A DNA stretch of 64,000 nucleotides, taken from Lachnospiraceae bacterium (GTDB taxonomy: Bacteria; Bacillota; Clostridia; Lachnospirales; Lachnospiraceae). The notes under the pieces were generated by a model. The model had not been told where the DNA came from and made no database searches. It worked only from the letters and a program-made list of their open reading frames with translations. A program made the position numbers and the translations under genes. Shown here one piece after another: positions 45,130-54,185 of this stretch (positions are counted from its first letter, which is position 1; the number at the start of each line of letters is the position of its first letter). The stretch lies in NCBI GenBank assembly GCA_022647575.1, contig JALCKY010000001.1, forward strand, positions 248,001 through 312,000, in the 5' to 3' direction.

Positions 45130-46335
45130 ATGAATATCAATGACATGAACCTGGAAGATTATATCAGCACCCTGAACTCTCTCGACATTTCCAAAATGTA
45201 CCAGAGTGACTTCTTCCTTACCTGGGAAAAAACAGACGATGAAATCAAAGCCGTCTGGACCGTGGCGGATGCGCTGCGCAATCTGAGAAGCCGCAACATT
45301 TCCTGCAAGGTCTTCGATTCCGGACTGGGCATCTCCCTCTTCCGCGACAACTCCACGCGTACACGTTTCTCCTTCGCTTCTGCCTGCAACCTTCTCGGAC
45401 TGCAGGTCCAGGATCTCGATGAGAAAAAGTCCCAGATTGCACACGGCGAGACAGTCCGTGAAACCGCAAACATGATTTCCTTCATGGCAGACATCATCGG
45501 CATCCGTGACGATATGTACATCGGCAAGGGCAACAAGTACATGCACGATGTCACGGAAGCTGTCGAGCAGGGATACAAGGACGGAATCCTTGAGCAGAGA
45601 CCTACCCTCGTCGATCTTCAGGATGACATCGATCATCCGACGCAGATCATGGCAGATGCCCTGCACTGCATCCATGAAATGGGCGGCATCGAGAACATGA
45701 AGGGCAAGAAGATCGCAATGTCCTGGGCATACTCTCCTTCCTACGGCAAGCCGCTTTCGGTTCCGCAGGGATGCGTCGGACTGTTTGCACGTCTCGGATG
45801 CGACGTCGTGCTGGCTCATCCGGAAGGATACGACATCATGCCGGAGGTCGAGGAAGTTGCAAAGAAAGAAGCGGCCGCTTCCGGCGGAAGCTTCACGAAG
45901 ACCAACAACATGGCAGAGGCTTTCAAGGATGCCGATATCGTATATCCGAAGAGCTGGGCACCGTTTGCCGCTATGGAGAAACGTACCGTCCTTTACGGAA
46001 ACGGCGATCAGGCCGGCATCGACCAGCTGGAAAAAGAACTGCTTGCCCAGAACGCAAACTTCAAGGACTGGACCTGCACGGAAGAACTCATGAAATCAAC
46101 GAAGGACGGAAAGGCGATGTATCTGCACTGCCTGCCGGCCGATATCTCAGGCGTCAGCTGCAAGGAAGGCGAAGTCGACGGTTCCGTCTTCGACCGCTAC
46201 CGCGATTCTCTTTACAAGGAAGCCAGCTTCAAGCCGTATGTCATTGCTGCCATGATCTTCCTGGAGAAATTCAAGGATCCGGCTTCCCTGCTTGCACAGC
46301 TTGAGGAAAAAGGCACTCTGAGAAAGTGTGACTGA
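45130..46335 (+). CDS. ygeW: Knotted carbamoyltransferase YgeW
   Basis: 401 residues, a member of the ornithine/aspartate transcarbamoylase superfamily of which YgeW is the longer form with unknown preferred substrate. The carbamoyl-phosphate site STRTRFSF is at 75-82, HPTQIMADALHC is in the middle, and HCLPADI is near the C-terminus. In the purine pathway it should run in the phosphorolytic direction, passing carbamoyl phosphate to the carbamate kinase encoded two bases downstream. A housekeeping relative, pyrB, is at 55.9 kb; the two are clearly different genes. Confidence 0.93.
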   Translation: MNINDMNLEDYISTLNSLDISKMYQSDFFLTWEKTDDEIKAVWTVADALRNLRSRNISCKVFDSGLGISLFRDNSTRTRFSFASACNLLGLQVQDLDEKKSQIAHGETVRETANMISFMADIIGIRDDMYIGKGNKYMHDVTEAVEQGYKDGILEQRPTLVDLQDDIDHPTQIMADALHCIHEMGGIENMKGKKIAMSWAYSPSYGKPLSVPQGCVGLFARLGCDVVLAHPEGYDIMPEVEEVAKKEAAASGGSFTKTNNMAEAFKDADIVYPKSWAPFAAMEKRTVLYGNGDQAGIDQLEKELLAQNANFKDWTCTEELMKSTKDGKAMYLHCLPADISGVSCKEGEVDGSVFDRYRDSLYKEASFKPYVIAAMIFLEKFKDPASLLAQLEEKGTLRKCD

Positions 46336-46337
46336 AC

Positions 46338-47282
46338 ATGATGACACGTAAGAGAATCGTCATCGCCCTGGGCGGAAACGCCCTGGGCAATACGCTTCCG
46401 GAACAGATGGTCGCCGTCAAGACAACGGCAAAGGCACTCTGCGATCTCATTGAAGAAGGACACCAGGTCGTGGTCGTTCACGGCAACGGCCCGCAGGTAG
46501 GCATGATCAACAACGCCATGTCCGCTCTTTCAAGAGAAGACGAAAAGCAGCCGAACACGCCTCTCTCCGTCTGCGTAGCGATGAGCCAGGCCTACATCGG
46601 CTATGACCTCCAGAATGCTCTGCGTGAAGAACTGCGCAACCGCGGATTCGTGCGTACGCCGGTCTGCACGGTCGTAACCCAGGTCCGCGTCGATCCCGAT
46701 GATCCTGCTTTCCAGAATCCTTCGAAGCCGATCGGACGTTTTCTTTCCAAAGAAGATGCGGAAGCACAGGCTCAGAAATACGGTCATATCATGAAAGAGG
46801 ATGCAGGACGCGGCTACCGCCGGGTCGTTGCTTCTCCGAAGCCTCAGGAAATTGTCGAACTGGATGCCATCTCTTCTCTGGTCGATGCCGGAAAAATCGT
46901 CATCGCCTGCGGCGGCGGCGGTATCCCGGTCACGATGAACGGAAACCATCTGAAAGGTGCTTCTGCTGTCATCGACAAGGACTTCGCAAGCTGCCTTCTG
47001 GCAAAAGAGCTGGATGCCGATATGCTGATCATCCTGACCGCAGTCGAAAAGGTCGCCGTCAACTTCGGCAAGCCGGATGAAAAATGGCTCTCCGAGCTTA
47101 CCTGCGAGGAAGCCAGGAAATACTGCGAGGAAGGACAGTTTGCACCCGGTTCCATGCTGCCGAAAGTACAGGCTGCCATTGACTTTGCGGAATCGGCACC
47201 GGGCAGGACTTCCATGATTACACTTCTGGAAAAAGCCAAGGACGGCATTGCCGGAAAGACCGGAACCATCATCCATAAATAA
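46338..47282 (+). CDS. arcC: Carbamate kinase
   Basis: Uses carbamoyl phosphate and ADP to give ATP, ammonia and CO2. 314 residues. The N-terminus IVIALGGNALGN and the VVHGNGPQVGMI and IACGGGGIPV motifs define the family. It starts two bases after ygeW and corresponds in position to yqeA of E. coli. It is the energy-yielding end of the ygeX-ygeY-ygeW pathway. A bidirectional terminator follows. Confidence 0.95.
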   Translation: MMTRKRIVIALGGNALGNTLPEQMVAVKTTAKALCDLIEEGHQVVVVHGNGPQVGMINNAMSALSREDEKQPNTPLSVCVAMSQAYIGYDLQNALREELRNRGFVRTPVCTVVTQVRVDPDDPAFQNPSKPIGRFLSKEDAEAQAQKYGHIMKEDAGRGYRRVVASPKPQEIVELDAISSLVDAGKIVIACGGGGIPVTMNGNHLKGASAVIDKDFASCLLAKELDADMLIILTAVEKVAVNFGKPDEKWLSELTCEEARKYCEEGQFAPGSMLPKVQAAIDFAESAPGRTSMITLLEKAKDGIAGKTGTIIHK

Positions 47283-47299
47283 AACATAAATCAAAAAAG

Positions 47300-47358
47300 A
47301 AAGCGGCCCGGATCGACAGCCTGCCACGGCAGGACATCCCTTCGGACCGCTTTTTTTT
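47300..47358. terminator. Bidirectional terminator between arcC and the 47.4 kb gene
   Basis: Outer stem AAGCGG-x-CCG with CGG-x-CCGCTT (about 47301-47310 and 47343-47352) encloses a second small hairpin (CCTGCC/GGCAGG). A run of eight T follows on the plus strand, and an A-rich run precedes it, giving T-rich RNA on the minus strand. The minus-strand gene stop lies in the T-run. Confidence 0.75.
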
Positions 47359-48019
47359 ATTTCATTTCACGGATCAGATTTTCCAGATCGCCTTTCTTAT
47401 CCGGATAGGCATCGGCAAAGGCAGTCAGACAGGCTTTCGTCCAGAGTGCGCATTCCTGTTCCATGTTCAGTTTCTTCGGAACCAGGCAGACGACCTTGAC
47501 AATCTCCTTCGCAATCCTTTGCGCAACAGAGTCCTCCGATACTTTTCCCATTCCGAAGAGCAGGCTGCCGTATCCCTTGTCCTCCTGGCAGAGCGTGATA
47601 TACAGCATGGCCATATGGTAAAGTTCCCGGTAGAGAACAGCCTCTCCGGTTTCTCCGAATTCCTTTACCGCCTGAAATCCCATCTGTTCCAGATCCCTGC
47701 TGATTTCCCTGACGATTTTCTTATACGAAAACAGGCCGGAGGCATTATCCGCCGCATAGCGGAAATCAAACCAGGCCCGCAGATAGCTGTCCTTGATTTT
47801 TTCCCTGGAATTCACAAGACCCGGATAGCGCCGCTCCCACAGAAGCCGGCGGATTTTATTTTCCTCCGGCGTCAGATGGTTCCTGTCCGCCTCATCGAGA
47901 AGTTCCCGGCGCTGAAGGCCTTCCCTCTCGCGGTAATAGCATTCCGGCCATTCAGCCATTTCTTTCTTCGTTTTTTCTTCCGGACTGGCGGGTCTTTCCT
48001 TAGGCTGCGGAAATTCCAT
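47357..48019 (-). CDS. Uncharacterised protein downstream of guaD
   Basis: 220 residues from MEFPQPKERPASPEEK, with GGAGG before the ATG; the longer frame overlaps guaD in another frame and is rejected. It is soluble, highly charged and helical by appearance, with no signal peptide, membrane segment or metal motif. A compact region LYHMAMLYITLCQEDKGYGS is the most hydrophobic part. I do not recognise the family. It ends the guaD unit and converges on arcC; co-transcription with guaD is likely, a role in purine metabolism unproven. Confidence 0.6.
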   Translation of the reverse strand: MEFPQPKERPASPEEKTKKEMAEWPECYYREREGLQRRELLDEADRNHLTPEENKIRRLLWERRYPGLVNSREKIKDSYLRAWFDFRYAADNASGLFSYKKIVREISRDLEQMGFQAVKEFGETGEAVLYRELYHMAMLYITLCQEDKGYGSLLFGMGKVSEDSVAQRIAKEIVKVVCLVPKKLNMEQECALWTKACLTAFADAYPDKKGDLENLIREMK

Positions 48020-48032
48020 GGTGTTCCTCCGA

Positions 48033-49304
48033 TCAGTAGATTTTTCTGCCCCGTATGTACTTGCTGCAGACGTTCCGGTCATCCCCGCAGCAGATCAGTC
48101 TCTGCAGGCGTTCTTTCGTGCTGACTTCCTTCATCGTCGCCAGGTTTTCGTCGTCGAAGACGACGGCATCAAACTCATATCCTGCTTTGAAGCTTCCGAC
48201 TTTTCCGAAGAAGGCTCCGCCTCCTGCCGTCGCCAGATAGAAGGCCTCTTCAAAGGTCAGCGGCGCATCTTCCGGACTGACAAGTCTCCATCTCATTTTG
48301 GACATCTGGACAGCCAGGACAACGGCTTTCATGATGGAGGTCGAACATCCGGCCGCCACATCGGAACCGAGTCCGACAGGGATCCCCGCTTTCAGATATT
48401 TCCTGACCGGGGCAATGCCGGAAGAAAGATTGGCGTTCGACTCCGGGCAGTGGGCGATGAAGACCCCGTTCTGTTTCATCCTTTCGATTTCTTTCTCCGA
48501 AGAATAGACGCAGTGGGCCATGACCGCCGGCACGTCTCCGCCGAAAAGTCCTGCCCGGTCATAAACATCCCCGTAAAATTCCGCATCCGGCTCCAGCTTC
48601 TTTACCCATTCGATTTCGTGAAGGTTTTCCGAAAGATGGGACTGCACCGGCACTCCGTATTTCACGGCAAGCTTTCCGAGTCCCCTGAGAAGTTCAGGAG
48701 AACAGGCCGGTGCAAAACGAGGAGTCACGATGGCCTGCGTATTGTCAAAGCGTCCGTCCACGGAGGCAAGCCACTCTTCCGTTTTCCGGAGGGACTTTTC
48801 CGTCGTCTCTGTATAATTCTTCGGTGAATTGCGGTCCATGCAGACTTTTCCGACATAGGAAACGAGTCCGGCCTCTTCCATCATTTCCATCAGCCGCACC
48901 GTCGACGGCACGTCCAGCGTCGCAAACACGCAGGCTCTCGTCGTGGGGCCTTCATACAGTTCTTCGACGAAAAGATCGTACGAACGCTCGGCGTAAAGTC
49001 CGTCCTTATATTTTGCTTCTTCCGGGAAGGCATACTTCTTCAGCCAGTCAACCAGTTCCAGGTCCATATCCAGCCCGCGGAAATTATACTGCGATGCATG
49101 GGAATGCAGATCGGTAAAGCCCGGAGTGATCAGCATGCCGTCCAGTTCTTCAACCTCGATGTTTCCGTATTTTTCCGGCAGATCCTTGAAGACTCCCTTT
49201 GAAATCCCGTCTTCGCAGATAAGATAGGCATCCTCGAAAGCGGCAATTTCATTCTGGTTTTTTGCATAGGCAACAGCACCGTGCAGGGCAAAGCTTTCAC
49301 TCAT
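48033..49304 (-). CDS. guaD: Guanine deaminase
   Basis: Zinc amidohydrolase converting guanine to xanthine, the direct entry substrate for the neighbouring XdhD pathway. 423 residues. The metal motif is DLHSHASQYNFRGLDMD, with SHLSEN, AHCVYSS and LGSDVAAGCS providing further ligands, in the order seen in guanine deaminases. It lies one gene away from the end of the purine locus but on the opposite strand and in another transcription unit. Its start overlaps the glf stop by 4 bases. Confidence 0.9.
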   Translation of the reverse strand: MSESFALHGAVAYAKNQNEIAAFEDAYLICEDGISKGVFKDLPEKYGNIEVEELDGMLITPGFTDLHSHASQYNFRGLDMDLELVDWLKKYAFPEEAKYKDGLYAERSYDLFVEELYEGPTTRACVFATLDVPSTVRLMEMMEEAGLVSYVGKVCMDRNSPKNYTETTEKSLRKTEEWLASVDGRFDNTQAIVTPRFAPACSPELLRGLGKLAVKYGVPVQSHLSENLHEIEWVKKLEPDAEFYGDVYDRAGLFGGDVPAVMAHCVYSSEKEIERMKQNGVFIAHCPESNANLSSGIAPVRKYLKAGIPVGLGSDVAAGCSTSIMKAVVLAVQMSKMRWRLVSPEDAPLTFEEAFYLATAGGGAFFGKVGSFKAGYEFDAVVFDDENLATMKEVSTKERLQRLICCGDDRNVCSKYIRGRKIY

Positions 49305-50401
49305 TTTCCAAACTCCTTTTCGCAGTCTGCCAGGGCAGCCGCAATGACTTTATCCATGTCGTAATATTTGTAAGTGCCCAGACGTCCTCCGAAAAGAATG
49401 TCTTTTCTTTCTCCGGACAGCTGCCTGTATTTTTCATAAAGCGAATTATTCTTTTCGTTGTTGATCGGATAGTACGGCTCTGCACCCGGCTTCCATTCCG
49501 CCGGATACTCCTTCGAAATCACCGTGGTCGGCTGTTCGCCGAAGGCAAAATGCTTATGCTCAATGATCCGTGTCCACGGGATTTCAGCCGCCGTATAGTT
49601 CACGACGGCGCAGCCCTGGTAGTTGTCGGTATCCGGGTGCTCGTCTTCAAAGCGGACGCTGCGGTATTCCAGATTCCCGAAACGGAAATCAAAGAACTCA
49701 TCGATCATTCCCGTGTAGACCGTCTTCTTCGCTATGCCCGGGTTGGCTTTGATAAAGTCCCGGTATTCCGTGCGGAGACGCACTTCAGTCCCCTTGAGCA
49801 GACGTTCCGTCATCTTCGTGTATCCGTCTTTCGGAATTCCCTGATGCGGATCACGGAAATAATTATTGTCATACGTAAACCGCAGCGGGATCCTGCGGAT
49901 AATGAAGGCCGGCAGCTCGGAACAGGGACGTCCCCACTGCTTTTCGGTATAGCCCTTGATCAGCTTCTCGTAGACATCCCTTCCGACAAGAGACAGAGCC
50001 TGCTCTTCCAGGTTCTTCGGTTCCGTGATGTGCAGGTCTTCAATCTGCTCCCGGATTTTTGCCTTTGCCTCGTCCGGCGTGCGGATTCCCCACATCTTTG
50101 AAAAAGTGTTCATGTTGAACGGAAGGTTATACAGCTCGTCATGCCAGACAGCCATCGGGCTGTTGACAAAATGATTGAATTCCGCGAAGCGGTTTACATA
50201 ATTCCAGACCTTCTCATCCGATGTATGGAAAATGTGGGCTCCGTACCGGTGGATCAGGATTCCTTCTTCTTCGGCGCAGTAAATGTTGCCGGCGATCTGG
50301 TCCCGCTTATCGATCACCAGACATCTCCGTCCGTGCGCAGCTGCCCGTTCGGCAAAAACCGCGCCGTACAGCCCTGCCCCGACGATCAGATAATCATACA
50401 T
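49301..50401 (-). CDS. glf: UDP-galactopyranose mutase
   Basis: Flavoenzyme interconverting UDP-galactopyranose and UDP-galactofuranose for surface polysaccharides. 366 residues. The FAD Rossmann motif is GAGLYGAVFAERAAAHG near the N-terminus; RYGAHIFHTSDEKVWNYV and GYTEKQWGRP are characteristic. No polysaccharide gene cluster adjoins it; it sits between guaD and ppk1, overlapping guaD by 4 bases. The frameshifted glycosyltransferase at 21-22 kb is the only other surface-sugar candidate in the window. Confidence 0.95.
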   Translation of the reverse strand: MYDYLIVGAGLYGAVFAERAAAHGRRCLVIDKRDQIAGNIYCAEEEGILIHRYGAHIFHTSDEKVWNYVNRFAEFNHFVNSPMAVWHDELYNLPFNMNTFSKMWGIRTPDEAKAKIREQIEDLHITEPKNLEEQALSLVGRDVYEKLIKGYTEKQWGRPCSELPAFIIRRIPLRFTYDNNYFRDPHQGIPKDGYTKMTERLLKGTEVRLRTEYRDFIKANPGIAKKTVYTGMIDEFFDFRFGNLEYRSVRFEDEHPDTDNYQGCAVVNYTAAEIPWTRIIEHKHFAFGEQPTTVISKEYPAEWKPGAEPYYPINNEKNNSLYEKYRQLSGERKDILFGGRLGTYKYYDMDKVIAAALADCEKEFGK

Positions 50402-50413
50402 TCCGTTTCTCCT

Positions 50414-52636
50414 TCACATTTCATCGTGGTCGTCTTCTGCGGAAGCATCTTCCGCCGGCTCCGCCGGGATAAAAATGTGCGTCTGCCTGACGGAATTCTT
50501 TTTCGGGATGCGGGCCCAGGCTTCCCTGCAGAAGATTTCCTGCGAGTTCACCAGCGTCTTCCCCCTCTTGTCGACCTTCTCGTACGTCCCGTCCTTCTGA
50601 AGGATATGGGCCTTGACGTTATCGGCAAATTCCGTATCCAGCACATGCATCACTTCTTTTTTCAGCATTTCGTCATCGATCGGGAAGACGATCTCAACAC
50701 GCTTGTCCAGATTCCTCGGCATCCAGTCCGCCGATCCCATATAGATTTCATCCCGTCCTCCGTTGCAGAACCAGACGATCCGGGAATGCTCCAGGAAATC
50801 GCCCACGATGGAACGGACGCGGATATTATCCGATATGCCGGGAATCCCGACCTTCAGGCTGCAGATTCCGCGGATCAGCAGATCGATCTGCACGCCGGCA
50901 TGTGAAGCGGCATAGAGGGCGGAAATGATATCCGGGTCGCACAGGGAATTCATCTTTGCCTTGATGAAGGCCTTCTGCCCCTGCTCGGCATTCTGCTTTT
51001 CCCTGGCAATCAGACGCAGGTACGCATCCTTCATCCAGATCGGCGCCACCAGCAGCTTGTTCCATTTCTCCGGCTCGGAATATCCGGACAGCATGTTGAA
51101 GGCGGATGTCGCGTCTTCGCCGATGGCTTCGTCGCAGGTAAACATTCCGAAGTCCGTGTAGAGCTTTGCCGTCGAGTCATTGTAGTTTCCGGTGCCCAGA
51201 TGCACATAGCGGCGGATGCCGTCTTCCTCCGAGCGGATCACCATAGTGATCTTGCTGTGGACCTTGAGGCCGACCAGTCCGTAAATGACATGGCAGCCTG
51301 CTTTCTCAAGCATTTTCGCCCACTCGATGTTATGTTCCTCATCAAAGCGCGCCTTCAGTTCGACCAGGACCGTGACCTGCTTTCCGTTGTCCGCCGCCTG
51401 GGCAAGTGCCGTGACGATCGGCGAATCGCCGCTCACGCGGTAAAGCGTCTGCTTGATGGCCAGCACTTCCGGATCGCGGGCCGCTGCCTGTACGAAGCGC
51501 ACGACCGGATCGAAGCTCATGTACGGATGATGCATCAGGATATCGTGTTTCCGGATAGCCTCGAAAATATCGGGAGTATCCAGGAATTCGCGGACCGGCG
51601 CCGGCGTGTATCTCTCACTCTTGAGGCGGTCGAATCCTTCCATCCCGTACATCTTCATCAGGAAGGTCAGATCGAGCGGACCGTTGATGAAGAAGATGTC
51701 TTCTTCATTTACCGCAAATTCTTTCTTCAGGATTTTCAGCAGGCGCTTGTCGATGTCGTCTTCCACTTCCAGACGGATGACTTCTCCCCACTGCCTTTTC
51801 TTCAGCTGCTTCTCGATTTCCTTCAGAAGGTCCTGGACCTCTTCCTCATCAATCGGAAGCTCGGCGTTTCTCATGATACGGTACGGAAATGCACAGATCA
51901 CATCATAGTGCTGGAAAAGGATGCCGATGTATTTCCGGATCACTTCCTCGAGCAGGATCACGATGCGGTGTCCGTCCTTGGCCTTGGGCAGATTGACGAT
52001 CCGCGGAAGGACCGACGGGACCTGGACGGTCGCGAATTCGATCTTCTCCTTCTTATCCTTCTTCCCGTTTTTCTTTGCGGTCTTGACCGGCTTTCCGATG
52101 GTCGGCGCCTTGGCATCCTTTGCGCAGATCAGGGCGCCGATGTTCAGCGTCTTGTTGCGGACAAGGGGGAACGGCCGGGACGAGTCCATGGCCATCGGCG
52201 TCAGGACCGGATAAATGTTCTCTTTGAAATAGCGGTCAAGGAAATCGCTCTGCTGTTTCGTCAGGGCTTCGTAGCCGCTGACGATTTCAAGTCCTTCCTT
52301 TTCGAGCGCCGGAAGCAGAGAACGGTTCCAGACCGTATACTGCTCTTTAACGAAATCATGCGTTCTTTTGGAAAGAGCTGCCAGCTGCTGCTTTGCCGTC
52401 ATCCCGGCAAGATCCGGCACGGTATAATTCGCATTGACCTGATCCTTCAGGGAAGCAACGCGGACCATATAGAATTCGTCCAGATTGGAGGCCGTGATGG
52501 AAAGGAATTTCAGCCGTTCAAAAAGAGGCACCAGGGTTTTGTCGCGCGCTTCCGAAAGGCAGCGTTCATCAAAATCCACCCAGGAAAGTTCGCGGTTGCG
52601 GTAATACTGCGGATTGCGGTAATCGATTTCAGCCAT
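50414..52636 (-). CDS. ppk1: Polyphosphate kinase 1
   Basis: Polymerises ATP gamma-phosphate into polyphosphate, reversibly. 740 residues. NRELSWVDFDERCL is at the N-terminus, the basic region VHSKITMVIR and the active-site His region RRYVHLGTGNYNDSTA are in the second half, and a PLD-like C-terminal domain contains SADWMPRNLDKRVE. An insertion of about 20 Lys-rich residues (KTAKKNGKKDKKEK) occurs at about 190, probably a surface loop. It lies six bases downstream of the ppx-type gene, forming a polyphosphate synthesis/degradation pair. Confidence 0.96.
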   Translation of the reverse strand: MAEIDYRNPQYYRNRELSWVDFDERCLSEARDKTLVPLFERLKFLSITASNLDEFYMVRVASLKDQVNANYTVPDLAGMTAKQQLAALSKRTHDFVKEQYTVWNRSLLPALEKEGLEIVSGYEALTKQQSDFLDRYFKENIYPVLTPMAMDSSRPFPLVRNKTLNIGALICAKDAKAPTIGKPVKTAKKNGKKDKKEKIEFATVQVPSVLPRIVNLPKAKDGHRIVILLEEVIRKYIGILFQHYDVICAFPYRIMRNAELPIDEEEVQDLLKEIEKQLKKRQWGEVIRLEVEDDIDKRLLKILKKEFAVNEEDIFFINGPLDLTFLMKMYGMEGFDRLKSERYTPAPVREFLDTPDIFEAIRKHDILMHHPYMSFDPVVRFVQAAARDPEVLAIKQTLYRVSGDSPIVTALAQAADNGKQVTVLVELKARFDEEHNIEWAKMLEKAGCHVIYGLVGLKVHSKITMVIRSEEDGIRRYVHLGTGNYNDSTAKLYTDFGMFTCDEAIGEDATSAFNMLSGYSEPEKWNKLLVAPIWMKDAYLRLIAREKQNAEQGQKAFIKAKMNSLCDPDIISALYAASHAGVQIDLLIRGICSLKVGIPGISDNIRVRSIVGDFLEHSRIVWFCNGGRDEIYMGSADWMPRNLDKRVEIVFPIDDEMLKKEVMHVLDTEFADNVKAHILQKDGTYEKVDKRGKTLVNSQEIFCREAWARIPKKNSVRQTHIFIPAEPAEDASAEDDHDEM

Positions 52637-52642
52637 CAGGAA

Positions 52643-54184
52643 TCACCCCTTCTTCTTTTTCAGTTTCAGTTCTGCCTTCAGTCCGAAGACTTCTTCGAAG
52701 AATGCTTTATTTTCCTCGAAGATTCCCTTTTCCAGGGCAAAGTCCTCTTTCGGATCGACGGTCACGGTCAGTTCCGGATCTTTTCTTGTCACGGCGATCT
52801 CCGTGATCTTCTGACGGTAGCTCTGGTCCAGTCCGTTGGCAAGTCTTAGAATGGCCGAAAGCTTGGCGACCAGCATGTAGTCGCCCCGGTCCATGTGCCT
52901 GGTCTCCGGGCTCTCATTGTAATAAATAAACGGCTTGGTATTGAACTTCACGACGTTCGCGATGATTTCCCTTTCGCGGTGCGAAAGCCCGATGATTTCC
53001 GAAGCCATGATGATGGAATACGAACAGTCTGCCACATTGACAAGGCTGATGTATTTTCCGACATCGTGCAGGCAGGCCGCAACTCTCAGCAGCAGCTTGT
53101 CGCGGCTCCCGAGCCCGTTCCCTTTCCGTACCGCATCGAACACCGCATCGGCGTAACCGAGAATGGCCTCGGTGTGGGGTTTATTTCCCGCAAAGCGCTT
53201 CGCCATGTTTTTGGCGGCCATCAGGATATCGCGGTCGAAATCATGCGGCGTCTGGATGATTTTCTTCCGGTCGCCGTAATCGTAGGCAATGCCGTCCGTC
53301 AGCTGGATTCCCGGAAGCCAGACGGATGATGCGCCGAGTTCCTCGATCAGCCTCCTGTAAAGGATCGCAGTCGGGATGACGACGCTGGCGATGTCGGGGC
53401 CGATCCCCATTTCCCTCGTCAGGTCATTTTCAGAGCGCGATACGATCTGCCGGTACCACTGCATGAATTCTTCTTTGGATTCGACTTTATCCGCGTCATT
53501 CTTGTTGCGGAAAATGAGATTCGTGAAATAGTCGCCGACCAGGATGATGTTCTCGATCCGCCTGTCCTTCAGGTACATCCTCTTGAAATTGAGGATGTCC
53601 TTGTCGATGTACTGGCTGACCAGTTCATCGTAATGACGCGCTTCATTTTCCATGGAAGAAAGTCTCTCACGGATTCGCAGCGACCCCAGGAGAATGTTCT
53701 GCGTCGTTACGAGGGCGTCTTTGTCAAACAGGGAAATCTGGATGGAGCCGCCGCCCACATCCACGATGGCGCACCCCTTCTCGATGATTTTCTGGAATTC
53801 GGAGCCCCGGGAGGCAATCGACTTGTAGCCCAGATATCGCTGTTCCGAATTGGACAGCACGTCGATCCGGATTCCCGTGGACTGGAAGACCTGCTCCTGC
53901 ACCAGCACGCAGTTGCGCGCCTCGCGCAGGGCCGACTTGGCACATGCCCGGTAATCGGTCACGCGGTATTCCGCCATCGTCTTTTTGAATTCCAGAAGAA
54001 TGGCCGTAAGATCGTGGAGCTTGTCCGTGGAAATCTTTTTCAGGTTGAAGGTGTCCTTGCCCAGCTCCAGCCTCTTGCGGACCCGGTTCAGGCTGCGAAG
54101 ACCGTTCTTCTTCGTGATCTCGAAAATCTCCATCGAGACATTGTAGGATCCGATGTCAATTGCCGCAAAAGACGTCACCGCCAT
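52643..54184 (-). CDS. ppx: Exopolyphosphatase / Ppx-GppA family phosphatase
   Basis: 513 residues. The ASKHA-fold N-terminus FAAIDIGSYNVSMEIFEI and the second phosphate loop CAIVDVGGGSIQISLFDK identify Ppx/GppA. The C-terminal third has an HD-type region (CLHDVGKYISL and GLSHREREIIA), so it is the longer, two-domain type. It would remove terminal phosphates from polyphosphate or pppGpp. Adjacent to ppk1 and two bases after the DUF815 gene. Confidence 0.92.
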   Translation of the reverse strand: MAVTSFAAIDIGSYNVSMEIFEITKKNGLRSLNRVRKRLELGKDTFNLKKISTDKLHDLTAILLEFKKTMAEYRVTDYRACAKSALREARNCVLVQEQVFQSTGIRIDVLSNSEQRYLGYKSIASRGSEFQKIIEKGCAIVDVGGGSIQISLFDKDALVTTQNILLGSLRIRERLSSMENEARHYDELVSQYIDKDILNFKRMYLKDRRIENIILVGDYFTNLIFRNKNDADKVESKEEFMQWYRQIVSRSENDLTREMGIGPDIASVVIPTAILYRRLIEELGASSVWLPGIQLTDGIAYDYGDRKKIIQTPHDFDRDILMAAKNMAKRFAGNKPHTEAILGYADAVFDAVRKGNGLGSRDKLLLRVAACLHDVGKYISLVNVADCSYSIIMASEIIGLSHREREIIANVVKFNTKPFIYYNESPETRHMDRGDYMLVAKLSAILRLANGLDQSYRQKITEIAVTRKDPELTVTVDPKEDFALEKGIFEENKAFFEEVFGLKAELKLKKKKG

Positions 54185-54185
54185 A

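Noticed and set aside
51200-52849. 549-residue plus-strand open frame opposite ppk1
   Set aside because: Antisense to ppk1; composition typical of a shadow frame.
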